Origin: Saprospiraceae bacterium
Lineage (GTDB): Bacteria > Bacteroidota > Bacteroidia > Chitinophagales > Saprospiraceae
Reading direction: 5' to 3'
Assembly: GCA_016716185.1 (NCBI GenBank)
Contig: JADJWV010000002.1
Span: 2,518,501 to 2,582,500, forward strand
DNA: 64,000 bases
Positions 1 to 8,913 of this stretch are shown here, in pieces. Below the pieces are notes generated by a model that was not told where the DNA came from, made no database searches, and saw only the letters and a program-made list of their open reading frames with translations. The first letter of the stretch is position 1, and every line of letters starts with the position of its first letter. Both the position numbers and the translations under genes were made by a program.

Positions 1-200
1 CATTGCAATAGAAAGGTGATTTGTAAAAACACTATACAAAGCTTTTTGCCTGAAGCGAAGAAACCGGATTCCATTGCATGAATTGGGATAATGCATAATG
101 ATCATGCCTTATGCCTTACGCCTTACGCCTTCAGCCTTACGCCTTCAGCCTTTAAGCGAAGAAACCGGATTCCATTGCATGAATTGGGATTATCCATAAA
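1..200. repeat. Interspersed repeat with two exact 37-bp direct repeats
   Basis: An exact 37-bp sequence starting AAGCGAAGAAACCGGATTCC occurs at 53-89 and again at 154-190. Between the copies lies a short run of GCCTTACGCCTT/GCCTTCAGCC words. The first 90 bases, including the lead-in CATTGCAATAGAAAGGTGAT, are imperfectly repeated at about 6186-6275, so this is a dispersed family and not a single local duplication. I see no reading frame. Bases 201-369, up to nhaA, are AT-rich and hold nothing I recognise. Confidence 0.75.
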
Positions 201-369
201 TGAAGACGACAACCCATTAGAACATTCGTGTTGAATTTGTGTTTTTTTTATTTAAGAAGCTAATTAAATGCTTCAATAACTCGACAAACCTTTGTTAAGC
301 AGACTTATTAAAAAACTAAAATTAAATTTTACCCCTGATCTAATATTATCATAATAAAAATAAAATGCG

Positions 370-1548
370 ATGAGGAATGTTGTAGCACAGTTGTATAAGG
401 ATTTCTTTCAATCAGAGAAAACTGCAGGTTTATTATTGATGCTTGCCACAGTTTTTTCTTTATGCGTAGCCAATTCTGCATTTGGCGATGCATATAAAGG
501 TTTATTCCAATTCAATCTTTGGGGCCATAGTTTAACTTATTGGATAAATGACGCCCTTATGGCAATATTTTTTCTATTGGTCGGATTGGAAATTGAAAGA
601 GAACTGTTTGTTGGAGAGCTTGCCGATTTTAAAAATTCGATGCTGCCCGTATCTGCTGCTCTTGGTGGGATGATAGTACCTGCTTTCATTTTTTTAAGCA
701 TCAATTTCGGTACTGATTATTCATCGGGATTTGGAATCCCCATGGCGACAGACATTGCATTTTCTCTTGGAATCCTTGCCTTATTGGGTACTCGGATTCA
801 TATATCCTTAAAAATATTTCTTACTGCTTTGGCTATCATCGATGACCTCGGTGCCATTCTTGTTATTGCATTCGCTTACAACAGCGGACTCAATGGCCAA
901 TTCCTCATGTTTTCCGGTGGACTGATTGCACTGATGCTGCTGATGCGAAAGACAGGATTTAACAAATGGTGGTATTATATACTTCCGGGAATCGGGCTTT
1001 GGTTCACCATTCACGAAGCTGGAATCCATTCAACCATTTCTGGAGTTATTCTAGCGTTTCTTATTCCTTTTAAGAAAGATGACGATCATTGCCCTTCATT
1101 CAAACTACAACACCTGTTGCATAAACCGGTAGCTTATTTCATCCTTCCTCTGTTTGCATTGGCTAACACAGCGTTGCTCATTTCAAATGATGATTTTGTA
1201 AAGCTTTCTTCTCCATTGTCGCTGGGTATTATACTCGGATTGGTTGCAGGAAAACCCATTGGGATTTTGCTTTTTTCTTACGTTGCCGTAAAATCAGGAA
1301 TTGCCAATATGTTGCCCAACCTCTCATGGAAACACATTCTGGCCATCGGATTTTTGGCAGGTATAGGTTTTACCATGTCCATCTTTATTTCTTTACTGGC
1401 CTTACCTGACGAAACATCCGTTAATCTTTCGAAACTATCCATACTTGTAGCCTCTTTAATTGCTGCTACAATTGGGTATCTGATGCTGCGATTTCAATTT
1501 GGGAAGAAGGGTAAAAGAATGAAGGAAGATGGAGTGAACTCAGATTAG
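370..1548 (+). CDS. nhaA: Na+/H+ antiporter NhaA
   Basis: This is an integral inner-membrane antiporter that expels Na+ (or Li+) in exchange for protons, for pH and sodium homeostasis. The 392-residue length matches the NhaA family, and the whole protein is a series of hydrophobic segments. Family signatures are visible: GIPMATDIAFSLGILALLG near residues 121-139, the paired aspartates of IIDDLGAILVIA (Asp158-Asp159, equivalent to the ion-binding Asp163-Asp164 of E. coli), and AGIGFTMSIFISLLA near 330-344. The charged C-terminal tail (GKKGKRMKEDG) is short and probably cytoplasmic. The ATG at 370 gives a full-length N-terminus. The gene stands alone, followed by a long tandem repeat and then a convergent peptidase gene. 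Confidence 0.96.
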   Translation: MRNVVAQLYKDFFQSEKTAGLLLMLATVFSLCVANSAFGDAYKGLFQFNLWGHSLTYWINDALMAIFFLLVGLEIERELFVGELADFKNSMLPVSAALGGMIVPAFIFLSINFGTDYSSGFGIPMATDIAFSLGILALLGTRIHISLKIFLTALAIIDDLGAILVIAFAYNSGLNGQFLMFSGGLIALMLLMRKTGFNKWWYYILPGIGLWFTIHEAGIHSTISGVILAFLIPFKKDDDHCPSFKLQHLLHKPVAYFILPLFALANTALLISNDDFVKLSSPLSLGIILGLVAGKPIGILLFSYVAVKSGIANMLPNLSWKHILAIGFLAGIGFTMSIFISLLALPDETSVNLSKLSILVASLIAATIGYLMLRFQFGKKGKRMKEDGVNSD

Positions 1549-1617
1549 AGATTAAAGTTTAAAGATCAAAGAGAATTTACCTAACGCTTTTAGGAGCATT
1601 AATGTAAGCTAAATCCA

Positions 1618-2450
1618 GCCCAGAAGAGGCGACCTATTATTAAAGAATGGATGATAGATGATGGTGAATAGAATAGAAAATTTGAGATTCCGAATTCAGC
1701 CCCGTAGGGGCGACATATTATTAGAGAATGGATGATAGATGATGGTGAATAGAATAGAAAATTTGAGAATCCGAATCCAGCCCCGTAGGGGTGACATATT
1801 ATTAGAGAATGGATGATAGATGATGGTGTATAGAATAGAAAATTTGAGATTCCGAATCCAGCCCCGTAGGGGTGACATATTATTAGAGAATGGATGATAG
1901 ATGATGGTGAATAGAATAGAAAATTTGAGATTCCGAATCCAGCCCCGTAGGGGCGACATATTATTAGAGAATGGATGATAGATGATTGTGAATAGAATAG
2001 AAAATTTGAGATTCCGAATCCAGCCCCGTAGGGGTGACATATTATTAGAGAATGGATGATAGATGATGGTGAATAGAATAGAAAATTTAAGAATCCGAAT
2101 TCAGCCCCGTAGGGGTGACATATTATTAGAGAATGGATGATAGATGATGGTGAATAGAATAGAAAATTTGAGAATCCGAATCCAGCCCCGTAGGGGTGAC
2201 ATATTATTAGAGAATGGATGATAGATGATTGTGAATAGAATAGAAAATTTGAGATTCCGAATCCAGCCCCGTAGGGGCGACATATTATTAGAGAATGGAT
2301 GATAGATGATTGTGAATAGAATAGAAAATTTGAGCATCCGAATTCAGCCCCGTAGGGGCGACATATTATTAGAGAATGGATGATAGATGATTGTGAATAG
2401 AATAGAAAATTTGAGCATCCGAATTCAGCCCCGTAGGGGTGACATATTAA
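1618..2450. repeat. 81-bp minisatellite, ten full copies plus a partial one
   Basis: Unit starts fall exactly every 81 bp: 1618, 1699, 1780, 1861, 1942, 2023, 2104, 2185, 2266, 2347 and a partial unit at 2428. Each unit opens with GCCCCGTAGGGG, a CCCC-GTA-GGGG palindrome, followed by an AT-rich part containing GAATGGATGATAGATGATGG. The first copy is degenerate; the others differ at a few positions. Because 81 is divisible by three, a minus-strand frame stays open through the array as a 27-residue repeat, but it has no separate start context or conserved ends and I do not call it a gene. The array lies between the convergent 3' ends of nhaA and the M1 peptidase gene. Confidence 0.95.
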
Positions 2451-2554
2451 TAGAGGAGTTGATATTTTAATGGTTGATAACGATCTTCGTAAAACCCCGT
2501 CAGAAGGGCAGGAATTCTATCAGACTGGCTAATTGTCCAGTAAGGGTAGATTCC

Positions 2555-4903
2555 TCAATTTTGAGTTTTCTTTTTTTGCTCCTGCTGCATAGGATTTGGA
2601 ATGTCGATTGGCCCTGATCTCCTTCTTGATCTGCGAGCTTCAGACTTGAATAGTTCAAATCGAGAGGGCTCTTCACTCATGTTCCAATTATTGTTTTCAG
2701 TATTGATATCAGCCGTTTCTAAAAAAGGATCCAACTGAATAGATTGAACTTTCTTGGTTCGAATAAATGTCTTGATCACTTTTTCTTCATTTTTCCTCCA
2801 GATCTGAACACTGAGTTTTTCATCTTCGAATGTACTGTCTTCGTAATTCCAGCGAATAATCAATGGCATGACCATGCCTCCTTTGTTAGAAAAATGGACT
2901 TCGTATAAATAAGTGCTGTCGCCACCTTTTTGCAATGCTGCTGGGGCAGGATTTAAATTAAATGAAATCTTTCTCGCAGCTTTGGGAGAATCATAATAAT
3001 AATAAAAGTCCCGAAGCGATGTGTCGCGGTCTACTAAAAACGACATTCCCGATGTCCGGTTTCTGTACTTTGTAATATTCTCGTTGGCTCCTGGTTGCTG
3101 CCAGTAGTATGTTTCTTTTCTCGGAGGAGCCGGATGGTTTGTCAACATGATTCTCACACTGTCGATGGCTATATCTACAGGTTCTATATCGTAAAACCAG
3201 GCTCTCCAAAACCAATCGAGGTCTTCCCCAGAGGCATCTTCCATCGACCTGAAAAAATCAGCCGGAGTTGGATGTTTGAATGCCCATCTTCGGGAGTATT
3301 CTTTAAATGCCTTATCAAACCTTTCCCGACCAATTATTGTCTCTCTTAAAATATTCAAACCAGCCGCGGTCTTGGCATAAGCATTAGAACCAAACTGTAC
3401 CAGATTTTCACTATTGGTCATGATGGGCTCGAGCTGGTCTTTTGAAAGCTTCATGTAGCTCACAATATTTGCGGCAGCACCACGCCCGGCGGGATAATTC
3501 AAATCGAATTCTTCCTGTGTCAAGGTCTGTACGAAAGTATTGATGCCTTCATCCATCCATGTCCACTGACGTTCATCGCTGTTGACAATCATTGGAAAAA
3601 AATTGTGTCCGACTTCGTGTATAATAACTCCAAGCATTCCATTCTTGGAACCCTCAGAATAAGTACCGTCTTTCTCAGTTCTTCCAAAATTAAAACAGAT
3701 CATGGGATATTCCATTCCATTTGAGGCTTCAACAGAAATAGCCACCGGATAAGGATAGGGTATTGAGAATTTAGAATAAGTTTGTAATGTATGTGCAACA
3801 GTTTTTGATGAATATTTGCGGTAAAGTCCATACGCTTCTTTGGCATAGTAACTCATGCACAACACCTTTCTTCCTTCGATAAATGTGGGCACGGCATCCC
3901 AAATAAATTTACGGGAACTTCCCCATGCAAAGTCCCTTACATTTTCAGCATGATAAATCCATGTTTTGGTGTTGGCAGATTTCTTCAATTCAGACGATTT
4001 GGCTTCCTCCAGTGTGACTATTTCTATTGGCTCTTTTGCATTCTGCGCCTTTTGCCATCGATTGTACTGAGCTGTTGTCAAAACTTTTTTGTAATTCTGA
4101 CAAACACCTGTTGCTGCAACCACATGATCATCGGGTACCGTAATGCGCACTTTATAATTTCCAAAAGGCAATGCAAATTCAGCCCTTCCTGTAAACTGCT
4201 TGTGCTGCCATCCCTGAAAATCGGAATAAACACACAGCCTGGGAAACCATTGCGCCATGGTGAATAAATGATTTCCATCTTCCGGAAACAATTCATATCC
4301 GCCCCGACCACCTATATCCAAACGATCGGGAATTTTGTAATTCCATCGAATAAAAAATTTAAAAGACGATCCGGGTTTTAACGCAGCTGGCAATTCAATC
4401 CGCATCATGGTTTCATTGATGAAATAGACCAAAGCTTTATTTTTGGCATCCGTGACACTTTCAATTTGAACGCCAAAACCTTCCAGCTTGGCTCTCCGAT
4501 CGAGTTCTGTTAAATTTCGTTCTGTGATCTGTTTACCCGTTTTACTTTCGAATGCAGCATAATTATTGCTGGATTGAGGGTGATGCTCATTTTCATCCAA
4601 CTGCAACCAAATGTAATGCAACACATCGGGTGAATTGTTGTAATAAGTCACCCATTCCGATCCAAAAAGATGTAGTTTATTTTCGTCCAATCGCGCATCG
4701 ATGTCGTAATCTGCTCTCATTTGCCAATATTGATGACCCGGAGCTCCCGAAGCAGTTCTGTAACTGTTCGCATCCGGTAAAATGGTGCCCAATTGTTCAA
4801 ACCGGTTCCCATGATTGGAACTCGGGTTGTTGCGGATGTTCTGGGATTTCCCGGTTGCAACCAAAATGCAGCTGGTGAAAAGTAAGAACTTGAGTTTATT
4901 CAT
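2555..4903 (-). CDS. Secreted M1-family zinc metallopeptidase
   Basis: This is a predicted aminopeptidase of the M1 (gluzincin) family that trims peptides outside the cytoplasm. The 782-residue protein starts with a signal peptide (MNKLKFLLFTSCILVATGKSQ). The zinc site is intact: HEVGH at 429-433 is followed by 18 residues and Glu452, the exact M1 spacing (HEXXH-X18-E). The upstream exopeptidase motif reads GMEY (396-399), a variant of the canonical GAMEN, as in many Bacteroidota M1 enzymes. The C-terminal part is rich in basic and polar residues (ARRSRRRSGPIDIPNP) and shows no T9SS tail. The start ATG overlaps the stop of the upstream HupE-like gene (ATGA), so the two are translationally coupled. 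Substrate is unknown. Confidence 0.92.
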   Translation of the reverse strand: MNKLKFLLFTSCILVATGKSQNIRNNPSSNHGNRFEQLGTILPDANSYRTASGAPGHQYWQMRADYDIDARLDENKLHLFGSEWVTYYNNSPDVLHYIWLQLDENEHHPQSSNNYAAFESKTGKQITERNLTELDRRAKLEGFGVQIESVTDAKNKALVYFINETMMRIELPAALKPGSSFKFFIRWNYKIPDRLDIGGRGGYELFPEDGNHLFTMAQWFPRLCVYSDFQGWQHKQFTGRAEFALPFGNYKVRITVPDDHVVAATGVCQNYKKVLTTAQYNRWQKAQNAKEPIEIVTLEEAKSSELKKSANTKTWIYHAENVRDFAWGSSRKFIWDAVPTFIEGRKVLCMSYYAKEAYGLYRKYSSKTVAHTLQTYSKFSIPYPYPVAISVEASNGMEYPMICFNFGRTEKDGTYSEGSKNGMLGVIIHEVGHNFFPMIVNSDERQWTWMDEGINTFVQTLTQEEFDLNYPAGRGAAANIVSYMKLSKDQLEPIMTNSENLVQFGSNAYAKTAAGLNILRETIIGRERFDKAFKEYSRRWAFKHPTPADFFRSMEDASGEDLDWFWRAWFYDIEPVDIAIDSVRIMLTNHPAPPRKETYYWQQPGANENITKYRNRTSGMSFLVDRDTSLRDFYYYYDSPKAARKISFNLNPAPAALQKGGDSTYLYEVHFSNKGGMVMPLIIRWNYEDSTFEDEKLSVQIWRKNEEKVIKTFIRTKKVQSIQLDPFLETADINTENNNWNMSEEPSRFELFKSEARRSRRRSGPIDIPNPMQQEQKKKTQN

Positions 4904-5490
4904 GATTCAATAAGGCTAATGAAGCGTTTTATAAGGTAATACAAAGATAAGACCAAAATTACGAAACTTATCGTAGTTGTTATTTTTCCACTGCCGATTT
5001 TTGTGAAATATTGAAAAATACCTTTAAAAATCAGGACTCCGACCAATATTACCAATTGGCCTGCTTCAAGCCCTGTGTTGAAAGCGAATAGAGGACCCAT
5101 CAGGTTTTCTGTATTCCCCAGCATGGACTTTAACAGATAAGAAAATCCCAGTCCGTGGATACAACCAAATACGGCAGCTATAATATACCTTCCTTTAAAA
5201 CTCGTCTGATTTCCCTCTGAAAGGAAGAAATTCAAGATACAGGACAAGGCAATGGTTAATGCAATTGCCAATTCAACTAAGGCTGTTGGCAGATTTAGCC
5301 ATCCCAGTGTGCTCAAAGCCAGGGTCAATGAATGCCCTAAAGTAAATGCAGTAATCAGCCATAACAATGTTTTCCAGTTGACCCAGGCAAAAGGAATGAC
5401 CAACACAACGATATACAATATATGGTCAATTCCAGCAGGATCTAATATATGAGTAAGCCCGGTGTGGAACCAAAGTCCGAAATCTTGCAT
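4900..5490 (-). CDS. HupE/UreJ-like membrane protein
   Basis: This is a small polytopic membrane protein of about 196 residues with roughly six hydrophobic helices. It resembles the HupE/UreJ family, whose better-known members are accessory or nickel-transport proteins of hydrogenase and urease. Family traits are the N-terminal WFHTGLTHILDPAGIDHILY with histidines and aspartates in the first helix, FTLGHSLTLAL, and FGCIHGLGFSYLL. No hydrogenase or urease genes are nearby, so a metal-transport role here is inference. I chose the internal Met at 5490 because family members begin about there; a further in-frame ATG at 5514 would overlap the divergent gene. The gene is coupled to the M1 peptidase by a 4-base overlap. 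Confidence 0.85.
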   Translation of the reverse strand: MQDFGLWFHTGLTHILDPAGIDHILYIVVLVIPFAWVNWKTLLWLITAFTLGHSLTLALSTLGWLNLPTALVELAIALTIALSCILNFFLSEGNQTSFKGRYIIAAVFGCIHGLGFSYLLKSMLGNTENLMGPLFAFNTGLEAGQLVILVGVLIFKGIFQYFTKIGSGKITTTISFVILVLSLYYLIKRFISLIES

Positions 5491-5508
5491 ACTTGTTAAT
5501 TTTGCGCA

Positions 5509-6048
5509 ATGCAAAAGTATGAAATCTGTACAAGAGCTTTCTTTTCAAAGATGATGGTCACCCTGAGTGTAGTTTTGTTAACAGGAATGGTGCATCCATT
5601 TTACCTGGGGCTTAGTGAAATCCGATACCATCCCGAAAACAAACAACTTGAGATCAGCATAAAGTTGTTTACGGATGATTTTGAAAAATGTTTGTCATCG
5701 CACTCCCGAAAAAATATCAGATTATTTGCACCGGATAATGGTCCCGAGGTAGATACTGCAATTTCACAATATGTAGATACTCATTTTCAAATTTACAAGG
5801 GCAGAACAAAACTACAGTTGCAATATGTGGGTTATGAAAAATCAGAGGAAGCAACCTGGTCCTATTTTGAAATCCCGTTGACTTCCTTGCCCGAAAATTT
5901 AGAAATCAAAAACAGCTTGTTATACGATTGCATTACGGGTCAATCCAACATCCTGCATTTAAAATCCGGTGACCATCAAAAAAGCTACAAGCTCAATTAT
6001 CCGGATTCTATATACCATTGGCAAACATTCATGACGAATGGCGAATGA
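5509..6048 (+). CDS. DUF6702-family protein
   Basis: This 179-residue protein has an N-terminal hydrophobic segment (MVTLSVVLLTGMVHPFYLGLSEI) and is probably exported or membrane-anchored. The motif HPFYLGLSEIRYHPENKQLEISIKLF, described here in two parts because of its length (HPFYLGLSEI then LEISIKLF), together with the closing region around YPDSIYHW, is what I associate with DUF6702 proteins of Bacteroidota. Its function is unknown. It is divergent from the HupE/M1 pair with abutting 5' ends, and this three-gene neighbourhood recurs in the phylum to my knowledge, which suggests a shared envelope role. The start could also be the MetMet pair at 5551, which would give a more compact signal sequence. 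Confidence 0.75.
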   Translation: MQKYEICTRAFFSKMMVTLSVVLLTGMVHPFYLGLSEIRYHPENKQLEISIKLFTDDFEKCLSSHSRKNIRLFAPDNGPEVDTAISQYVDTHFQIYKGRTKLQLQYVGYEKSEEATWSYFEIPLTSLPENLEIKNSLLYDCITGQSNILHLKSGDHQKSYKLNYPDSIYHWQTFMTNGE

Positions 6049-6139
6049 TGAATGAAGAATAACGAATGATGTATAACGAATGCCGAAGGTCTAATGACTA
6101 ATAACCATTATGCATTATCCCAATCTCTGCATTAGAATT

Positions 6140-6329
6140 GAAAATATACTATATATTGTTGATCATCAATATATAATTTCCAATATCTTGCAATAGAATG
6201 GTGATTTACAAAAACCCTAAACAAAGCTTTTTGCTTTAAGCTAAGATACTGGAATGCATGAATAGGGATTATGCATTATCTATCATCTATCCTCTATCAT
6301 CTATCATCTATCATTTCCTTCTTTTATCC
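6140..6329. repeat. Second copy of window-start repeat plus ATCTATC microsatellite
   Basis: Bases about 6186-6275 repeat the first 95 bases of the window with changes (CTTGCAATAGAATGGTGATT, AACAAAGCTTTTTGCT, GGAATGCATGAATAGGGATT). Immediately after it, 6277-6316 is a run of TATC/ATCTATC words. Before it, ATATATTG-N8-CAATATAT at about 6147-6172 is a perfect inverted repeat. The block lies between the convergent ends of the DUF6702 gene and groL. Confidence 0.65.
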
Positions 6330-6367
6330 AAAAAAAAATGCCCCATTGTGTTATCACAACAGGGCTT
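6330..6367 (-). terminator. Rho-independent terminator of groESL
   Basis: Read on the minus strand, an 11-bp imperfect stem pairs GCCCTGTTGTG with CACAATGGGGC around an ATAA loop, followed by a run of Ts (plus-strand A-tract 6330-6338). It begins 27 bases past the groL stop, as expected for the end of the operon. Confidence 0.85.
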
Positions 6368-6393
6368 TATTTTGATTTTTGAAGAAAATCGAA

Positions 6394-8031
6394 TTACATC
6401 ATACCTTCCATGCCTCCACCGTGGTGATGATGTCCACCTCCACCCTTTTCCTCTTTCGGCATTTCGTTTACAACACATTCGGTCATCAGCACAACACCTG
6501 CAATAGATGCGGCTTTTTCCAAAGCAATTCTTGTAACTTTAGTAGGATCAATAACGCCAGCCTTCTTCAAGTCCTCATATTCCCCGGTGCGCGCATTGAA
6601 ACCATAAGCTCCTTTTTTAGCAGATACATTCATAAAAACCACTGACGATTCTACTCCGGAATTTTCAGCAATAACTCGTATCGGTGACTCCAAAGCTTTT
6701 TTAACAATCTCTACTCCGATTTTTTCATCCTCATGGGTGATTTTCAGTTTGTCAAGAGAGGATATACTACGCACCAGCGCAACGCCTCCACCCGTTACAA
6801 TGCCTTCTTCGACTGCTGCTCTGGTAGCATGTAAAGCATCATCGACGCGGTCTTTCTTTTCTTTCATCTCCACTTCAGTAGGCGCACCAACATTCAACAC
6901 AGCAACACCTCCTGCCAATTTTGCCAATCTCTCCTGCAATTTTTCTTTATCGTAATCGGAAGTGGTTGTTTCAATCTGAGCTTTGATCTGATTGATCCGG
7001 GCTTCGATCATTTTTTTCTGACCTTTTCCTTTTACTATAGTGGTATTGTCTTTGTCAATAGTAACCTTTTCACAAGTTCCCAATTGTGCTATGTCGCAAT
7101 TTTCGAGTTTGTACCCTTTCTCTTCAGAAATGACAGTACCGTTGGTCAATGTTGCGATATCCTCCAACATTGCTTTTCTGCGATCTCCAAATCCCGGAGC
7201 TTTCACAGCAACAACTTTTAATCCTCCACGAAGTCTGTTGACAACCAATACTCCCAAAGCCTGTGAATCTACATCTTCTGCAATGATCATTAACGGCTTG
7301 CCAGTTTGAACAACCTTTTCGAGGATCGGCAACATTTCCTGCATGTTGGAGATCTTCTTATCGTATATGAGGATGAGCGGATTTTCATATTCAACCGTCA
7401 TGTCATCTGCATTGGTGATGAAGTAAGCGCTCAGGTAGCCCCTGTCAAATTGCATACCTTCAACCACTTCTACAGTAGTTTCCGTACCTTTTGCTTCCTC
7501 AACGGTAATAACGCCATTGGTGCCTACTTTTTTCATGGCACTGGCAATCAACTCTCCAATATGTTCGTCATTATTAGCTGAGATCGAACCCACTTGCTTA
7601 ATTTTTGAAAAATCATTTCCAATTTGCTCTGATTGTTTAGCAAGATCAGCAATTACCTGAGTAACTGCTTTATCGATCCCTCTTTTCAAATCCATCGGAT
7701 TTGCTCCTGCCGCAACGTATTTCATACCTGCAGTTACCATGGCCTGCGCCAGAACGGTAGCCGTAGTTGTTCCGTCACCGGCCAGGTCGTTTGTTTTAGA
7801 AGCAGCTTCCTTCAACAATTGCGCTCCCATGTTTTCTATAGGATCTTCCAATTCGATTTCTTTTGCTACAGTTACACCGTCCTTAGTTACCTGAGGTGAA
7901 CCGAAACTTTTTTGGATGACCACATTTCTTCCCTTGGGTCCGAGGGTCACCTTTACTGCATTCGCCAGTTGATCAATACCCGATTTTAATCTTTCGCGGG
8001 CGTCTGAATTAAAACTTATTTTCTTAGCCAT
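6394..8031 (-). CDS. groL: Chaperonin GroEL (Cpn60)
   Basis: This is the 60-kDa chaperonin subunit that forms double heptameric rings and folds client proteins in the cytoplasm with GroES and ATP. The 545-residue length is standard. Signatures include GPKGRNVV near the N-terminus, the nucleotide-binding GDGTTTATVLAQAM, and the apical region EGMQFDRGYLSAYF. The disordered C-terminal tail is unusual: alongside GGM-like residues it contains GGGGHHHHGGGMEGMM, with four consecutive histidines. It follows groES by 41 bases in one operon. A terminator lies just downstream. Confidence 0.98.
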   Translation of the reverse strand: MAKKISFNSDARERLKSGIDQLANAVKVTLGPKGRNVVIQKSFGSPQVTKDGVTVAKEIELEDPIENMGAQLLKEAASKTNDLAGDGTTTATVLAQAMVTAGMKYVAAGANPMDLKRGIDKAVTQVIADLAKQSEQIGNDFSKIKQVGSISANNDEHIGELIASAMKKVGTNGVITVEEAKGTETTVEVVEGMQFDRGYLSAYFITNADDMTVEYENPLILIYDKKISNMQEMLPILEKVVQTGKPLMIIAEDVDSQALGVLVVNRLRGGLKVVAVKAPGFGDRRKAMLEDIATLTNGTVISEEKGYKLENCDIAQLGTCEKVTIDKDNTTIVKGKGQKKMIEARINQIKAQIETTTSDYDKEKLQERLAKLAGGVAVLNVGAPTEVEMKEKKDRVDDALHATRAAVEEGIVTGGGVALVRSISSLDKLKITHEDEKIGVEIVKKALESPIRVIAENSGVESSVVFMNVSAKKGAYGFNARTGEYEDLKKAGVIDPTKVTRIALEKAASIAGVVLMTECVVNEMPKEEKGGGGHHHHGGGMEGMM

Positions 8032-8072
8032 ATGATTTCAATTTGAATTTTTAAATGGAATAATACTTGAAC

Positions 8073-8336
8073 TTAAATAATAACGAGAATATCGTCTTCA
8101 CGCATGATGAGGTAATCCATACCCTTATAGCTGAATTCCTGTCCGGCATATTTGCCGTAAAGAACAATATCTCCTTTGTGGACAGTCATCATATTGCCGT
8201 CCTTTCCCGGACCAACAGCAATAACTTCACCTCTTAGTGGCTTTTCTTTAGCAGTATCAGGTATGATGATACCCCCTTTGGTTTTTTCTTCTGCCGGAGC
8301 CGGCTTGATCACGACGCGGTCATTAATTGGCTTCAT
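8073..8336 (-). CDS. groS: Co-chaperonin GroES (Cpn10)
   Basis: The 87-residue lid subunit of the GroEL-GroES chaperonin. It begins MKPINDRVVIKPAPAEEKTK and carries the mobile loop GGIIIPDTAKEKP and the C-terminal strand DYLIMREDDILVI, all diagnostic. It is the first gene of the groESL operon, and the likely promoter region lies just upstream (see the inverted repeat at 8402-8431). Confidence 0.98.
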   Translation of the reverse strand: MKPINDRVVIKPAPAEEKTKGGIIIPDTAKEKPLRGEVIAVGPGKDGNMMTVHKGDIVLYGKYAGQEFSYKGMDYLIMREDDILVII

Positions 8337-8401
8337 ATCGATAATTTTTTAAATGAACAGATTAATTTTGGTTTTGAACTACCTGCCGAATGCATACATT
8401 A

Positions 8402-8431
8402 TGCCAAGCAATAATTTTGGTAGTTTTGGCA
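8402..8431 (-). promoter_or_regulatory. Inverted repeat TGCCAA-N18-TTGGCA upstream of groES
   Basis: A perfect 6-bp inverted repeat with an 18-base spacer lies 66-95 bases before the groES start. The spacer repeats TTTTGG. The classical CIRCE operator (TTAGCACTC-N9-GAGTGCTAA) is not visible, so if groESL is heat-regulated here a different element must do it. Assignment as an operator or promoter part is inference from position and symmetry. Confidence 0.35.
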
Positions 8432-8569
8432 GTAAAAACAGACAGCTTAACCCTTGTCCTGCTTATTATTTAAAATTGAAAATAGACAAAATGTCATAAT
8501 AGCTGGATGTAGGAAATCCAACAAGCTAAAAGGCAGCTGGCAAAAATTACCACAAAGCCCATTTTTTAA

Positions 8570-8913
8570 AATCCCAAAAAGTTTGTTTTTCGTTCACTGG
8601 ATCATCCAAAAAGTTCCGGCCAGCAAGTGGATAATACGGGTCTGCCATTATCGATCAAGCTGATTAACCGGCTGTATGTTCTGCACGAGCTGATCCCGAT
8701 TTTCGTGAATAATTGGCGCGAAAAAGAATTATGATTTGATTCCTTGATCATTTAAATCAGCAAGATGAAGCAACCCGGGAGCTCGAATTATTAGCATATC
8801 TTGCTTATTATCAATATTTTATGGAACACTTATGCAATCGTCCCGATGTACACAAGACTGGGTGTCAATTTGGAAAATTGTATCAATTTTTGAAATTTAT
8901 CTCATACCCCTGA
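8570..8913 (+). pseudogene. Decayed reading frame, unrecognised
   Basis: Two adjacent plus-strand frames look like protein without having starts. Frame A (8570-8734) reads in part LPLSIKLINRLYVLHELIP then FVNNWREKEL and a stop. Frame B (8740-8913), shifted relative to A, reads LNQQDEATRELELLAYLAYY then QYFMEHLCNRPD. The amino-acid mixture and amphipathic pattern look genuinely coding, and a single frameshift near 8730 would join them into about 115 residues. I do not recognise the family. Bases 8432-8569 hold nothing clear. Confidence 0.3.

Noticed and set aside
1696..2337. Minus-strand frames across the 81-bp repeats as protein genes
   Set aside because: The frame is open only because the unit is a multiple of three; it has no separate start, ribosome site or unique ends, and it contains the palindromic core.
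1618..2450. CRISPR array
   Set aside because: The whole 81-bp unit is repeated without unique spacers, and no cas genes are near.
8454..8663. Short plus-strand frame upstream of the decayed gene
   Set aside because: Composition is unlike the neighbouring genes, and the protein-like signal lies in a different frame from 8570.
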